NCBI GenBank assembly: GCA_005281725.1
Contig: SSBO01000001.1
Location: 2,960,399 to 3,024,398 of the forward strand
From: Wuchereria bancrofti
Taxonomy: Eukaryota; Nematoda; Chromadorea; Rhabditida; Onchocercidae
Direction: 5' to 3'
Length of the DNA: 64,000 bases
Under the pieces are notes generated by a model, which saw nothing but the letters and a program-made list of their open reading frames with translations, was not told the origin of the DNA and ran no database searches. Positions 50,174 to 63,699 of this stretch are shown one piece after another (the stretch's first letter is position 1; every line of letters starts with the position of its first letter). The translations under genes and the position numbers were made by a program.

Positions 50174-50867
50174 AAGAGAGAAGTAGGAAGGTTAACAAAC
50201 GGCGAATGATTTTGGGTTATAGAATCAACAAACTTCATTTCACTATTCAGTTTTAATTATTCAATAAGTATATAAATAAACTTTGTTATTTTTAAGTATA
50301 TTCTCATTTATTAGATATTTTAATATATAATAAATATACAATTTGCGACATTTAGCGACATTTTCTAATCCTATTTATATATATTCATATATGTAATTAA
50401 TAATCATCGATCGATTATTGATTGTTCCGATTTTGTAATTTCCTTTTTGTCTTTTTAATTTGTTCTTATTTGTGTATATATGTAAATATTTTCTATTCGT
50501 ATATGTAAATATGTATTCTTATTTATATTTCTTTGTTATATCAAATTTACAAATTTAGAATTATTTTTAGCTGATCTCTTTATTTGACCAAATAGCAAAT
50601 AATCTGATCGACTATTGATTGTTGCAATTTTTGCGAATAATACATAATTAATTGCAACAGACAACAACGGTCTCACTTAGATTTATATTCCTTTTATAAG
50701 TGTTGATTAAATTTGAACTATCTTCTTTTCTGCAAAATTAGAGATTATGATGAATATATGAAATTGGATGAATGTTAAGGGTTAAAAGGAATCAATTTTG
50801 ATGATTGGTTCATAAGAAAGGTAAAAGAAGAGAAAAAAGTGGAAACGGAAAGGAAATTTCGAGCAAA

Positions 50868-53800
50868 ATGCATAGTCGTATGTCACGGTTACGACGTTCT
50901 CTGTCGCGTGGTTCACTATTTAATGGCTTATCAAAATCACAATTATCATTGGTTGATTTACCAACATTACATCAACAATCTGTGCTAATTGGAAAATTTT
51001 CTGTAAGTTTCGTTTTTCGTTCTCCTTTATTTCTAATGAAATTTCAAATTAAATTTAATTGCTCGTCATATGTTAAAAGCTCAGTGCACTTATGAAGGGG
51101 GAGGATTTGAGGAGAATGGAACATGGAAAAATCGACTTTTTTGAACTTTTTTTAGATTAATTAACAAAAACTTCGAAAACTTCCTTCGTTGTAGTCTTCA
51201 GTGTTAGGAGAAGTATTTTTTTATGTTATCCTCGTTACATTTCTCATTTTTCAAAAACATTATCTAGATTTTAACAGCAAATATTTTGCCTTTTTCCTTT
51301 ATTCTATCTTGTTTTGAACGAAAAGAGAGGTATATTGATAGTTTTGACACATTATTGCAAATGAATTAGTGAATTATTTTAGATCGGAAATGTCAATAAT
51401 AATCAGCAAAAATTATAGATTTAATTAAACTATAAAGTTTTCCAACATAAAGTGAATGATATTTTTGTGATCGAGAACTTTAAATTTGGATTAAGATGAT
51501 ATTGGCATTATAATGGATGACAATGAATTACTACCAGTATATAGTCAATAATTAATCCAAGAATTGAGGGAAAACCTTCCCTGGGATATACTACATTGGT
51601 AATATCCAGTTGGTCAATCCCAGCTAATAACATAAAACCGGAATTTAATAGTACTTTCAGGAAATTGCAGTATGCCATTGAGAACGATTATAGAAGGAAT
51701 TAAGCTTTTATTTTCAATATTATGATTGATTATAATTCGAATTTAAAATTTTGTTCTTTTCCTTCTCTATTTCTTTAAATATTATAATTTACTGGTGCTA
51801 TTTAAATCCAAAAAAAATGCATTTGCCTTAAATAAACAAAAGATTTAAGCTTTTTGATATTTTTGATAATACTAATACTTGTTATTACCAGTCTATTTGT
51901 TCACTGTTATTATTTACCATTACTATTACTGTTAAATTTTTGGAAAATTTGCTTAAAACAAGACAAAAAATGAAAAATGTTAGATTTTAAGGATTAGAAA
52001 TCAATAAAATAAAAGTTACTACCAAACGAATTATATTATAAATTGAGAAAAAAATTTTAAATGTCTAATTCATATATATCAAACATTTTTAAAAGAAATG
52101 ATTGGTTTTTTTTTTCATGCAAGTTTTCAAATTTTACCTCAATATTTGAATTTAATACGGCAGTTAGTAATATACAACTTTTAGTAAAAAAATGTTTAAT
52201 ATTTTTATTAAAAATTCAATTCATTCATTGGGCCAATTTTTCATCGACAAAAATATATATATATAAGTTGGTAAATGTTCGATAAAAAACAACGGAAATT
52301 AAGAACTCCAATTTCCTTCCTAATATTCTTACCTACCATCATCTGGGCAATATTATGATTTTGTTACTCTTTCGAAATATTTTATTCAGTAATTGAAATT
52401 AAATTTTGTGCTTTTTCCCCCTGTTTTTCGTTACATTCTCCTTTTCATTATTATATTTCAGTGATACCCTGTAACTTTCAGTTTCAATCTGAAATCATTT
52501 CAGAATCAATAGCTGACAATTTGTTCCACTTCCTAGAAACATAAACCAATAGTTGCACTCAATTTTATGATTTGTTAGGGTTTTTTTTATTTTCACGCGG
52601 GGAAAAAAGAAAAGAAAACAATATGAATACATTAAATTTGTTCTTATTGAGCATTCTGGAAAATTTTTTAATTAAATCTTTTGTTTCCCATTTTCAATTC
52701 TGATTAGATCATTTTATCAGAATGGTAATGCAGTGTATGCATGTGTAAACTGAATGACATAAATTAGTTGATATATGCATGTATTGTGTATGTGAGAACT
52801 TACAAAGATTGGAAAATTTATCAAATCTAGTGATAATAAAATATTCTAAATTATCGTTTCGGTGATTGAACTATTAGTATTTTAAATTAGTGGATGAATT
52901 TAATCGATCAATCAGTTTATCATCTAAAATTGTTCTATTTAATAATATCATTAAGTTTTGAAACATGTGTTTTAAATTTTTATAGTATTATCAAAGTTAG
53001 GCTTTTTCCTTCGTCTGTTTTGTCTTTGTCTTCAATTTTCCATATTAATAAATTTTAAATCTTAATTTTAATTGAGCTTGTATAGAATGTATTTTGTGCA
53101 GAAAAAATGTCTAAAATAATAGCATAGTTTCGAATGCTTATTAAAAATTATGGTTAATAGAAATAATTAAAAATTAAAAATCTAACAAATATTAATAACT
53201 ATATCACAAAAAATCGAAAGACAAATTTATTTTTTCCTTAAATTTTGACATCAAATGTTTTTTTCATTTTTTTCCTTTTCATTTTTATTTTTTTCAGTGT
53301 GAAGAAATATTTTTAAAAAGTGATAAATACTAATTCGTGTCGAGAAAAATAGGGGAAAAGGCGAAATTTTATTGACTTTCAATTTTCAATAGAATTTTTC
53401 GTAATTTGATCCAGCATTTCCAATAATTGGGGTGGAACTTAAATGAAATTCTTGAAAAAGAAATCAGTTTGACTCAGAAAGATCAATAATTACTATGTCT
53501 TATGTTAGTGATATGATCAGTGATATGCCGGTCGTAGCCAACAGATCATTAGTGTCTTCGATGGGTTTCCACAGCATTAATAGTTTAATCATTAAATCGT
53601 TGAATTAATTATATCGGTTTGTGTTAGTCTTGTTTTTGTTGGCAAGTTTGGTAACTATAGCTATAGTATCTTATAGATATCAATTACAAACTTTTTGTTT
53701 TTATATTTTCCATCTTCAGTGATATTTTTAATAAAGTTAATAATATGAAATTCAAGCGCTATTTTTAAAGAAAAGTAGAACCTATAAAACGTCACATTCT

Positions 53801-56800
53801 CAAATATATTTATTTAAATTTTTTAAAAAATTTAACAGAGGACGGAGTCAAAAAGAGAAAAGTTGAAAAGTAAGTGTGACATATTTAAACATTGATTTAT
53901 ACAATTCATTGAATCGATGACGAATCATATTTGCTCAATTAATATTAAACTAAGTCTAATTGACAGGTATACTTAAAATTATTAAAATTCAAATCGATAA
54001 GTTAACAAATCAGAAATAAAATGTGTGATGATAAGAAAAAATAAAGAGACAAATACGGGCGAAATTGATTGATAACTTTAATTTTACACTTATCAACAAA
54101 CTAATTTCCAAAAATTGGTTTTATTTAAATTTTGTTTGGTTAAAATGAATGCTTTTTTCCATTAGCTTGTTGAATGTATGCAGGAAATAATCGGAAATTT
54201 CTTGGAAATTTGGAAATATGCGCGCTTTTTTTTTCTTTTTTTACAAAATGAAAGATTTCATTTTAGACACCAACAGCATTTCCACAATTGCAACAACTTG
54301 TTCACACAAATAACGAGATATTACGAGAAATCATTTCAATTTTTGATGAAAGGTAGTATTTTTTCAATCTGGAAAGTATTTCGAAATTTGCATAAGATTG
54401 ATTAATCTTGTTTCACAAAAATTTTAAGGTAAAAAAAGGACATATTGGTAGATTAAATATTTTTAGATTAAATATTTTAAACTTGGGTTTTCTTCCTTTT
54501 TAATTTTAACTTATATTACAGAGCTTCATTGGATTTTGCATATTCAAAAACAATGCAAAAACTATCATCAAGATTGCATAAAGTTTCAGCAAAATCACCC
54601 GGGTGCTTTTTTTTCAATTTTAATTTAAACTTTTATTCAAATTTTATTGCAAACAATTTTTGCTATTTGAAATTTACTTTAAACTTGTTTTTATATAATT
54701 TCTAAAATATGAACCATTCAATTCACTAAAGTTATTCCAAAAAACCATTTAAAAATTTGGTATATGATTGCTGTTTAAATTTATCTTTAATATATATATC
54801 GATAGAAAATCTGAAAAGGTTTATATATAAATTATTCCTTTGGGGTATATCATCAGTTAGTTCTTACTGTTATGGTTTCAAACATTTATATATTTAAATA
54901 CTTCTCATCTGTCTTTGATTTGTTTGTCCTGAAATTCTGGTTATTTACTCAAAATATTTGCCTAATTATCCATAGCTATCATAGTTTGATGATTTATTTA
55001 CTGAAATTGATGATACTAACAATTTATTTGCCATTTTACACATCAAATAATTCATTTATGGTAAACTCCACAAATTTTTATTTATTTATAGTAAATTTCA
55101 TAAATCTTTATATATTATTAACTAAATTTCATACCGACGGTAATTAGTGGGAAATAATGATTATCTATTATTACTCGTTACACTGTACATCAATTATAAA
55201 TTTATTGTTATATGAAAATATGCTAATGATTGAAACAAACGTTTATTAGAAGTGTTACAAATAATAAGGACGCATATTTTATATGTACAAATAAAGAATT
55301 AGTTGATTTAATTTTTAGATTTTTAATTAATCTTAAGAATGCGTCACTGCAAAGTTCTATGTTTGCAAAACTTTTTGAATTAAATAATTATTAAATAAGC
55401 TACTGAATAAGACAAAATTTGCTGTAGTAATTATTACTGATAGTCATAATTCCTTTCAATCAATATATGTATCATACCAGGGAGACAATCTCCACTAAAT
55501 CATCCAACAGTCCTGATAGTTATCATTCCAAGAGGTCATTGTTTCGGAAGATTATATCCTTCTGATAAATTCAGCATAATATTTGAACATTTGCAATTAT
55601 TGATTTGCTACATAAATAAATCAATGAATAAAGTATTTTTGAAGGATTATCGATCATGCATGGAGTTATGTTGCTGATCAATTTGATGCTCAAGCTAGCA
55701 TACACAAGTAAATTTAAATTTTATCGAAATTACTTATGATAGCTAGCAATTGGTTTAGTATAATATCTAGTGATTTTATCATTAAGCTTATCATATGATA
55801 TTATTTATCAAATATTTTCTATTTCCATTTAAAAATAAATTTAGATCGAATTCTTTTTTTGCTATTCATTTAAATTAAAATAGAGCAGGAGGAAAGATGA
55901 CCAGGTGAGTTTTTGATCGATTGCAACTTGTAACATAGATGTTGAAGTAGATTATTTACATATTAACTGTAGATTTTAATTGGAACTTTTAATATTTATA
56001 GCAATCTTGGCTCAGCCATAACTGATGATATCGTACAACCTCTTCGAGCCATTTTTAATTCTCAGCAAAGGACAATTCGTGCCGTATGTGATATATATTT
56101 CAATATCCTTTATTAATTTACAGTGTTAATGCTTTTTAATATGCAACATTTTGGCTAAATTTTGTTAACTCTTGTGGTTCGATATTTAATTACCAGAATT
56201 TTGAGTATCGTATCATATCGTACCTTACCTTCAGCATCTACCGTATCTGATCAATTTTTTACTTATAATTTCTCCATTTTTTTTCTTTTTTTGCTGCATT
56301 ATATATGTGCACACATAATTAGTTTTGATTTTCGAGCAAAAAATGTTTACTGTATAACAGTTTTACATTAATTTTTAGCACATTACAGATTAAACAGTCT
56401 CTCATATTTTTATAATTTTTTGACTTCAATTCTTCATTCCTATTTATTCCGTTCACATCATAAATAATAAAAAAAACCTGGAAAATTGAATAAATTTTGT
56501 TAAATTATCAGATACATCATTAACTGAATTCAACAATAAAATCATTACTTTTTTCATTGAAAAACTTCCATAGTATATCGTATATTCTTTTCTTATTTCT
56601 GAAACAAATAACATTTTATTATAGACGGAACAGTTAGCAAATCGTGAATTACGTTTTTTGACCACCAAACGTGATGAATTATCGAAAATCAAACGTCTGC
56701 TGCATAGTTCCAGTCGTGATCTTGAAAAGGTTGAACAACTCATTGACAATGACCATATGTCAAATATTAAGGTTTTGAATTTAATAATTAAACATTGATA

Positions 56801-59800
56801 ATAACAATAATAATGATAATGATAATAATGAATTGTAATGAATAATCATGATAATGCTGGCAATTACAATCAGTGTTTTGTTTATTAACTAATTCATTAT
56901 GAAGGCAGGGAGGAATAGCGTTGTGAATTTATTTTATTAAGTTGCATTTTTCTTCCATATTTTTCCAAAATAACATTTAGTTATTATAATAATTGATAAT
57001 AAAAAATCACAATGATAATCGTAGTTAATATTTGTAATTCTGGTTAATAATTCTATGTTCATTGTCTATCTCATTTTTTACGAAAGAAAACGAATAGATT
57101 GCAATTTTATCTTTTCTAATTGCATTTCATTTTTTGAATTTTTTCCTAATTTCACTGAGTCTGGATCGTAAGAAATGACGAAGAGAACCAATAATTATGA
57201 TTATCTACGTGAAATTAGTATTATTCACTTCTAAACAACTTGTTTTTATCATTGTGAATTTTTTAAGTTGATGCAAATTCACTTATTATTTTTTCTTCTT
57301 TATTTTATTTTTTCAGTTATCGGTTAGAAAACGGAAATTGTTAGAGCAAGTGATGAAACAGGAACAGACATATATTGAGGAAACGATAGCAACCGAGCGA
57401 CAACGGCGTCTAACGGATGGTGTACTCCGGAAAGGTGTTGAATATTTGGAAGTTGTTGAAAAGCAACGTTTAGCACATTGTCAAACAGCACTTGGGCGAT
57501 TTCAAAGGAAAATCTCCCAATTAGGACCAAATTTAAATATGGTATAAATTTTACTTAAATTAAACTTCATGCTTAGTCAGTTTTAATTGATTTGTTTACC
57601 GAAAATTATTGATAAAAGGAGCACTAATTAATTAATATCATTCTAATTAGTGGTAATGCTGAATAATTTTCATGATGAAAAATTTTTTAAAACATTAAAA
57701 TAATAGATACTAATCTAAATAGATAATAAATCTATTAAAACAATAAACGTTAAATGATAGATAGTAATTTACATTACTATCTATCATTTTTTATAAAAAT
57801 AAAATTAGTTAATAAAATATTTCTGTCTCCTTTTATTTTAACAGATAAATTTGATTATACGCGGAATCTTTCAAAAAAAAAAAAAAAAAAATTATTTGAA
57901 GTATTAATTTACAAGAATTCAACAGTATTACAAATGCAAAGAATTTATTGCTGAAGTCATCCAAACGATGATTTTGAAAAGAATTTTTTATCAAAAAGAG
58001 TCTTTTTATTTTTATAAAAAAATATTATCTACCATCATTTAAAGCACAGTTCATTTTTTTCAGTTGTGTATTCTTTTTTTTTTTCTATTCTCTTTTTTAA
58101 GATGAAATTTGATTATTTTATGAAATTGATGAAATCGACGAGCAAATTGATTTTGTAGATGTTTGAGCGTTGTATGAGTGCATTGAATGATGCGCTGAAT
58201 GCAGAACCGAGTGAACAAATTTCGATGATAACGCCAATTTGTTCAACAAGTCATACTATTTATTTATGTGATTTTCATGTTAGTTTTATTTCTCTTTCTA
58301 AACAAAATTTAAAATTTAATTTCACTTAATTTTTCTTTCCAATTGCAATTTATTGCTTGTGAAATATAACTTTCTTTAATCAAATGATAAAATTTTGCTT
58401 TATTTTATTTTTTTTCTAGTTTTGATTTGTTACTTGTAAAATATGATCTTTTTGTCGTTTTTTTTTTTTCAGATAAGAAATTGTTGTAAACAAACTTTAT
58501 CACAGTAACAATAGTTATGCAGTAATAATAATAATAATAAATTATCCGATAACAATAGAAATTATGCAAATAATTGATATTTATTATAACTTATATAATT
58601 GAGATGTAAATTAATGATAACATACACATTATGATATAATATACACTAGCGCATTCCATTAAATATTTTTTACTAACTAGAAAAAAAGGAACAAAAAATA
58701 AACAACTACAAATTTAATGATTAGTTATAGAATTTAATTGTTTCAAAAATGGGTATTAAAATAATGATGTATTTGAAATAAAATTAATTAGTATCATATA
58801 TATTTATTTATAGGCAGAAAATTTTGCCGAAATAATAGGTGGTCAACGACGACGTTGGACACTGGAACGAATTGGTGCAGTACTTCAAGAATATTTGAAG
58901 AGTACTCAATTAGAGGCAAATCCAATGTTACCATCATCGACTAATATTGTAAATTGTGTTTTTGTTAACTTCTTTTTCTTTTATTAAATTCAAGACAATT
59001 TTTATTTTAAATTAGGAATAATTTGAAATTTGATTATTTTTTTTATAATTCTATTATTTAAGAGTTATGTCGAGTTTTTGGAATATTTAATTTATAAAAT
59101 AAATGAAGCAATGAAAAGTGTCGATGGTGCACAAAACAGAGAATATCATCGATTGGCACGTTTCCAGCAAAAACATAAGGATAAATTGGTTAAATTTGTA
59201 TCATTTCTTTTATTTCATGATAAAATTTGAAGCAAATAAGAAAGAGAAAACAAAAATTGAAAGTTGGAATTCAAAGATATCTGAAGTAATTTGTTTCAAA
59301 CCAATGTAAATTGATGGTTTATCCAATTTTCCTTTTTCGTAATGCAGGGTTTGGCGCAAACGGTATTGACAATACCATCACATGAATTTGGGAATGGTGA
59401 AAAACCATCTGCGCCAAGTTTACCAACAACGTCAAGTATAGAAGATGAAACTGAACCAGTAAGGATTATTTTCTACTGTAATGGATTATTTTTGTCATTT
59501 AGTAAGGCCTAAGCAAGCAATAAGATAAAGACGATAAAGCGAAATTTATCTTATTACGTCATTTGCTTGGCGTAAACTTTCTCATAAGACTGTAATTCTC
59601 ATTGAACAAAAAAAGTTGCGTGTAATAAAGTAATAAATTTTTATAGAATTATAAATTTTAACTATTTACTTTATATAAATCAATGTCTTTAAATAGTGAG
59701 TCATTGAGATGATATACTATACTTATTTTGTTAATGTATGCTATTTCAACGTAATAATACTAACCTATCTTTTAATGAATGAAAGAAAAAATGTTAAACG

Positions 59801-60235
59801 CTAGTAGTAAAAGTTTGATTAATAAATTGTAATATTGCATTTGCGTTAAATCTATGTGAAACGTGAAACAATTTTTTTTTGCAGATTGTTAGTGAAACAC
59901 GTGAACCATTAGAACACTTTGCTGCTCCACATTCATTGTCGTGCGACGAATCACAACACTTGCAAAATACCTCATCATCAACGTGTACTAGTAATAGTGA
60001 AGCAATTAAACGTATCTATCGTGTCTTGTACGATTTTACGGCTACCACAGCAGATGAATTAGACGTTCACGCAGGTGACTGTGTTTTGGTGGAAGGTAAA
60101 ATTGGTAATGATTGGATGATTGGGCAGATTATTTCAAATAATCAAATGATTGATGAAACTGGTACTGTAACATCGAAAGTAAGCAAAATTGGACGATTTC
60201 CAACATCATACGTAGCTTTTGCTAATAATAGTTGA
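50868..60235 (+). CDS. F-BAR plus SH3 adaptor, nostrin-like
   Basis: Twelve exons (50868-51002, 54267-54352, 54522-54602, 55645-55707, 56002-56083, 56625-56771, 57317-57541, 58159-58278, 58814-58948, 59063-59188, 59348-59458, 59885-60235) give 553 residues. After a basic Ser/Arg-rich start, an F-BAR domain follows: LQQLVHTNNEILREIISIFD, RASLDFAYSKTMQKLSSRL, then AWSYVADQFDAQASIH, ITDDIVQPLRAIF and a long Lys/Glu-rich coiled coil. A Ser/Thr/Pro linker with acidic patches leads to a C-terminal SH3 domain (about 480-550) with LYDFTATTADELDV, a Trp in GNDWMIG and GRFPTSYV. Such adaptors link curved membrane to actin or endocytic partners. Domain order and helix sequences resemble nostrin; a middle HR1 helix was not obvious. 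Intron 1 is 3.3 kb. AATAAA at 60956-60961 is a likely poly(A) signal. Exon 4 was found from its Trp-containing helix and exact phase fit. Confidence 0.82.
57752..57789. other. Perfect 17-bp-stem hairpin in F-BAR gene intron 7
   Basis: AAATGATAGATAGTAAT at 57752-57768 is exactly complementary to ATTACTATCTATCATTT at 57773-57789, with a four-base TTAC loop. In RNA this is an uninterrupted 17-bp stem. It sits 210 bp into the 617-nt intron 57542-58158. Confidence 0.88.
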
Positions 60236-60460
60236 TATATAACATGGCATGATATGATATGACGTAATATGTTAATGATATGATACGATATGGTATGATA
60301 CGACATGATATGAAATACGATATATGATATGATATGATATGATACTATATGATATGGTATACGGTGATAATATGACATTATATATGATGTGGTGTAATAT
60401 GATATGATATGGTATGATATACGATATAATGATAATGATATATTATATTGTTCCCTCTTT
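60236..60460. repeat. Imperfect (GATAT)n pentamer run in 3' UTR
   Basis: Directly after the F-BAR stop codon, variants of GATAT/GATAC/GGTAT repeat for about 220 bp. Part of this run is also the left edge of the 1.1-kb duplicated block. Confidence 0.8.
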
Positions 60461-61491
60461 CCTAGCCTGAAGAATAAGTGGAATAAGTGATGCTTAATTA
60501 ATCCGACTGGTAATTATTCATCCAAATGATCTCGATTTTTTATTTTTCTTTTCTTGTATCATATGGAATAGCTGGCATTGCTAATTGTTTTAATTTGAAA
60601 TCTTCATTGTTATGCAACAATAACATTATTTTTTCTCGCTTTATTATACGATATCAACCCTTCAACTTAATTTTATTAGTTTGAATGCTAGAATTGCCAC
60701 GAAATGATTTTGCTGTAAAAATTGACGCTAGCTTTGATTTTTTTTTTTTTGCAATATTTTGCGCTATTAGATGCTTAAGCTTTAGTTTAACGTGTTTATG
60801 TATATTTTGCTAATTTCAGATCTGCAATTTGAAATTTTTCTCTTTCTAAAACTGTGCCTTGTCATCATATTTGTCCGCATTTGTTGCAGAATCTGTTCCC
60901 CATACTTCTATATATATATATATATGTAATTCGAAATCAGTGCTTTTTTAAGCTCAATAAAATGTTTACAAAAATATTCATCATTTGTTTTGCAATTAAA
61001 TTTTTACAAATTTTATAAATGAAATAGAATTGAAACGATATTAGCATGTTTGAAATTGGAAAATGCAATGAATGAAAATATTTAATTAGAAATTCCAATA
61101 ATTGGATATCTCAGTAAAGTTAAAAAACGGTTGAAGACAATATTTTGGGGAATGGTATTTTATAATTATCATTTAGTTTATTTAAAGTTATGAGTTTAGC
61201 AGGAAAAGTTTATAATTCTACCTTTTAATTTCATATTATTTATTATATTACACATTTTATGTTAATTTAAGATATTTCGTTGCTATATCAAACATTATTC
61301 TGTATGCTTTTCGAAATTATTTTCTTAAAACTATTTAAATTTTGTTATAGATGTAGAGATATAAGAGAGAGAGAGAGAGAGAGTGATATAAACATGGCAG
61401 ATATAGCAGTTTGGAAATGCACCATAATGTGAATGATCATGCATAAACATAAAATATACGATGAGTGATATGCAAGTATATATATATATAT
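60392..61491. repeat. 1.1-kb duplicated block, copy 1
   Basis: This copy runs from GTGTAATATGATATG to a (TA)n just before the single N at 61492. It includes the F-BAR poly(A) signal. It appears identical to copy 2 apart from four extra bases in an (AT)n at about 60909-60925. Confidence 0.9.
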
Positions 61492-61492
61492 N
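61492..61492. other. Single ambiguous base (N), probable scaffold join
   Basis: The only N in the window falls exactly between the two copies of the 1.1-kb block, inside a (TA)n. Confidence 0.9.
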
Positions 61493-62590
61493 GTGTAATA
61501 TGATATGATATGGTATGATATACGATATAATGATAATGATATATTATATTGTTCCCTCTTTCCTAGCCTGAAGAATAAGTGGAATAAGTGATGCTTAATT
61601 AATCCGACTGGTAATTATTCATCCAAATGATCTCGATTTTTTATTTTTCTTTTCTTGTATCATATGGAATAGCTGGCATTGCTAATTGTTTTAATTTGAA
61701 ATCTTCATTGTTATGCAACAATAACATTATTTTTTCTCGCTTTATTATACGATATCAACCCTTCAACTTAATTTTATTAGTTTGAATGCTAGAATTGCCA
61801 CGAAATGATTTTGCTGTAAAAATTGACGCTAGCTTTGATTTTTTTTTTTTTGCAATATTTTGCGCTATTAGATGCTTAAGCTTTAGTTTAACGTGTTTAT
61901 GTATATTTTGCTAATTTCAGATCTGCAATTTGAAATTTTTCTCTTTCTAAAACTGTGCCTTGTCATCATATTTGTCCGCATTTGTTGCAGAATCTGTTCC
62001 CCATACTTCTATATATATATATGTAATTCGAAATCAGTGCTTTTTTAAGCTCAATAAAATGTTTACAAAAATATTCATCATTTGTTTTGCAATTAAATTT
62101 TTACAAATTTTATAAATGAAATAGAATTGAAACGATATTAGCATGTTTGAAATTGGAAAATGCAATGAATGAAAATATTTAATTAGAAATTCCAATAATT
62201 GGATATCTCAGTAAAGTTAAAAAACGGTTGAAGACAATATTTTGGGGAATGGTATTTTATAATTATCATTTAGTTTATTTAAAGTTATGAGTTTAGCAGG
62301 AAAAGTTTATAATTCTACCTTTTAATTTCATATTATTTATTATATTACACATTTTATGTTAATTTAAGATATTTCGTTGCTATATCAAACATTATTCTGT
62401 ATGCTTTTCGAAATTATTTTCTTAAAACTATTTAAATTTTGTTATAGATGTAGAGATATAAGAGAGAGAGAGAGAGAGAGTGATATAAACATGGCAGATA
62501 TAGCAGTTTGGAAATGCACCATAATGTGAATGATCATGCATAAACATAAAATATACGATGAGTGATATGCAAGTATATATATATATATAT
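61493..62590. repeat. 1.1-kb duplicated block, copy 2
   Basis: Near-identical to 60392-61491, including poly-T and (AG)n lengths. It continues past the (TA)n into unique sequence (GCAGGTATGTGG onward), whereas copy 1 stops there at the N. Confidence 0.9.
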
Positions 62591-63699
62591 GCAGGTATGT
62601 GGAGGTGTAGATGGTCGTGTATAAATATGAAAATTATATGGCGAGTGATAAGTATTATTTATGTACAGATATACCTGAAAGTGTGTGGTGTACGTGTACT
62701 TATGCAAATGTATGTGTGTGTATGTGTATGTGTGTATCATTGTATGTCATTTTAGAAAGAATTTCAAATAAATGTTTAAGTGTTGAAGACAAATCCATTT
62801 GATCATCTCGCAATGTTCCCAGTGTAATGATATAGTCTGGTAAGATTGTTAGTGATATGTTATCGTTTAGAAGCGCTTACTCATTCATAGATTTGCATAA
62901 AAATAGATTTTCTCTCTCTATCCCTTTCATTTCCTTCAAATAACTTTACATCTGATTTGCAGATAGAAATAAATAGAATCATTGCAATTGCTTACAAATA
63001 TCTTTGCTTTATCTGATCTCTTCCAACTAACTAATGAACAATTTATCATCACTTAGCATTCCTTTGCTTTTGCATATGGGACTAGAGGGCTAACAGAATT
63101 GTGACGAATTTAGTTAGTTTAATTTTTTTAAATATTCACATCTGATAGCTATCATTTTTCTTCTCAAACTATTGCAACTCTTCTTTTTCTCTCTCTTTCC
63201 TTCAACATTTCTATTTAGAACATTTTAATATTTAATCAATTAACAGTTTTTCTTTCTCTTATCCCCTTTTGTTTGATTTTAAGTTAGTTAAAATTTTAAT
63301 AGGTTTAATAATTTATGCATCGACTTCATGTGGAAAATTTGAATTTTCTGGTTTTGCTTTTTCAATTTTGGAACAATTTAAAGAATGTTTCTATTATTTT
63401 TTTTTAATTCTATGTTAGTTCGTATATTTATTGATCTAGATAGTTTTTCATGAAATAATTAAAATAAGGTGAAAATAAGAATTTTCGTGGTTTTTTTAGC
63501 TTTTTAAAGTTGTGACAAAAAAGCATTTATTAATCATTGTATATTGGTAATGATTAATAAAAGATTTTGAAAAATAGATTTTGTGAAATTTGCTTTTCAT
63601 TTTGAATTTTTCCTTTAGATTATGCTGACAGCATTTCAAACTATTTAAATTATCAATATTCAGTGGTAAAAATTTTAAGTAATTAATGATAAATTTCAG
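62591..63699. other. Intergenic region before the last gene
   Basis: A (GTGTAT)-rich run at about 62705-62745, an AATAAA at about 62767, then AT-rich and TTTC-rich DNA. No exon-like frame was found. Confidence 0.5.

Larger units (their letters stand above)
44758..50867. other. Gene-poor, repeat-rich 6.1-kb intergenic region
   Basis: No supportable gene. It holds many interrupted trinucleotide runs: (ATT)n near 45597-45650, 46131-46170, 47628-47740 and 48057-48105; (AAT/GAT)n at 48742-48880; and (TTG)n at 50001-50064. It also has the second dispersed repeat copy (48093-48195), a diverged 120-bp duplication (49465-49590 and 49733-49860) and a 12-bp-stem hairpin at 50132-50173. It contains the promoters of both flanking divergent genes (BAR protein and F-BAR protein). 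Confidence 0.6.
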
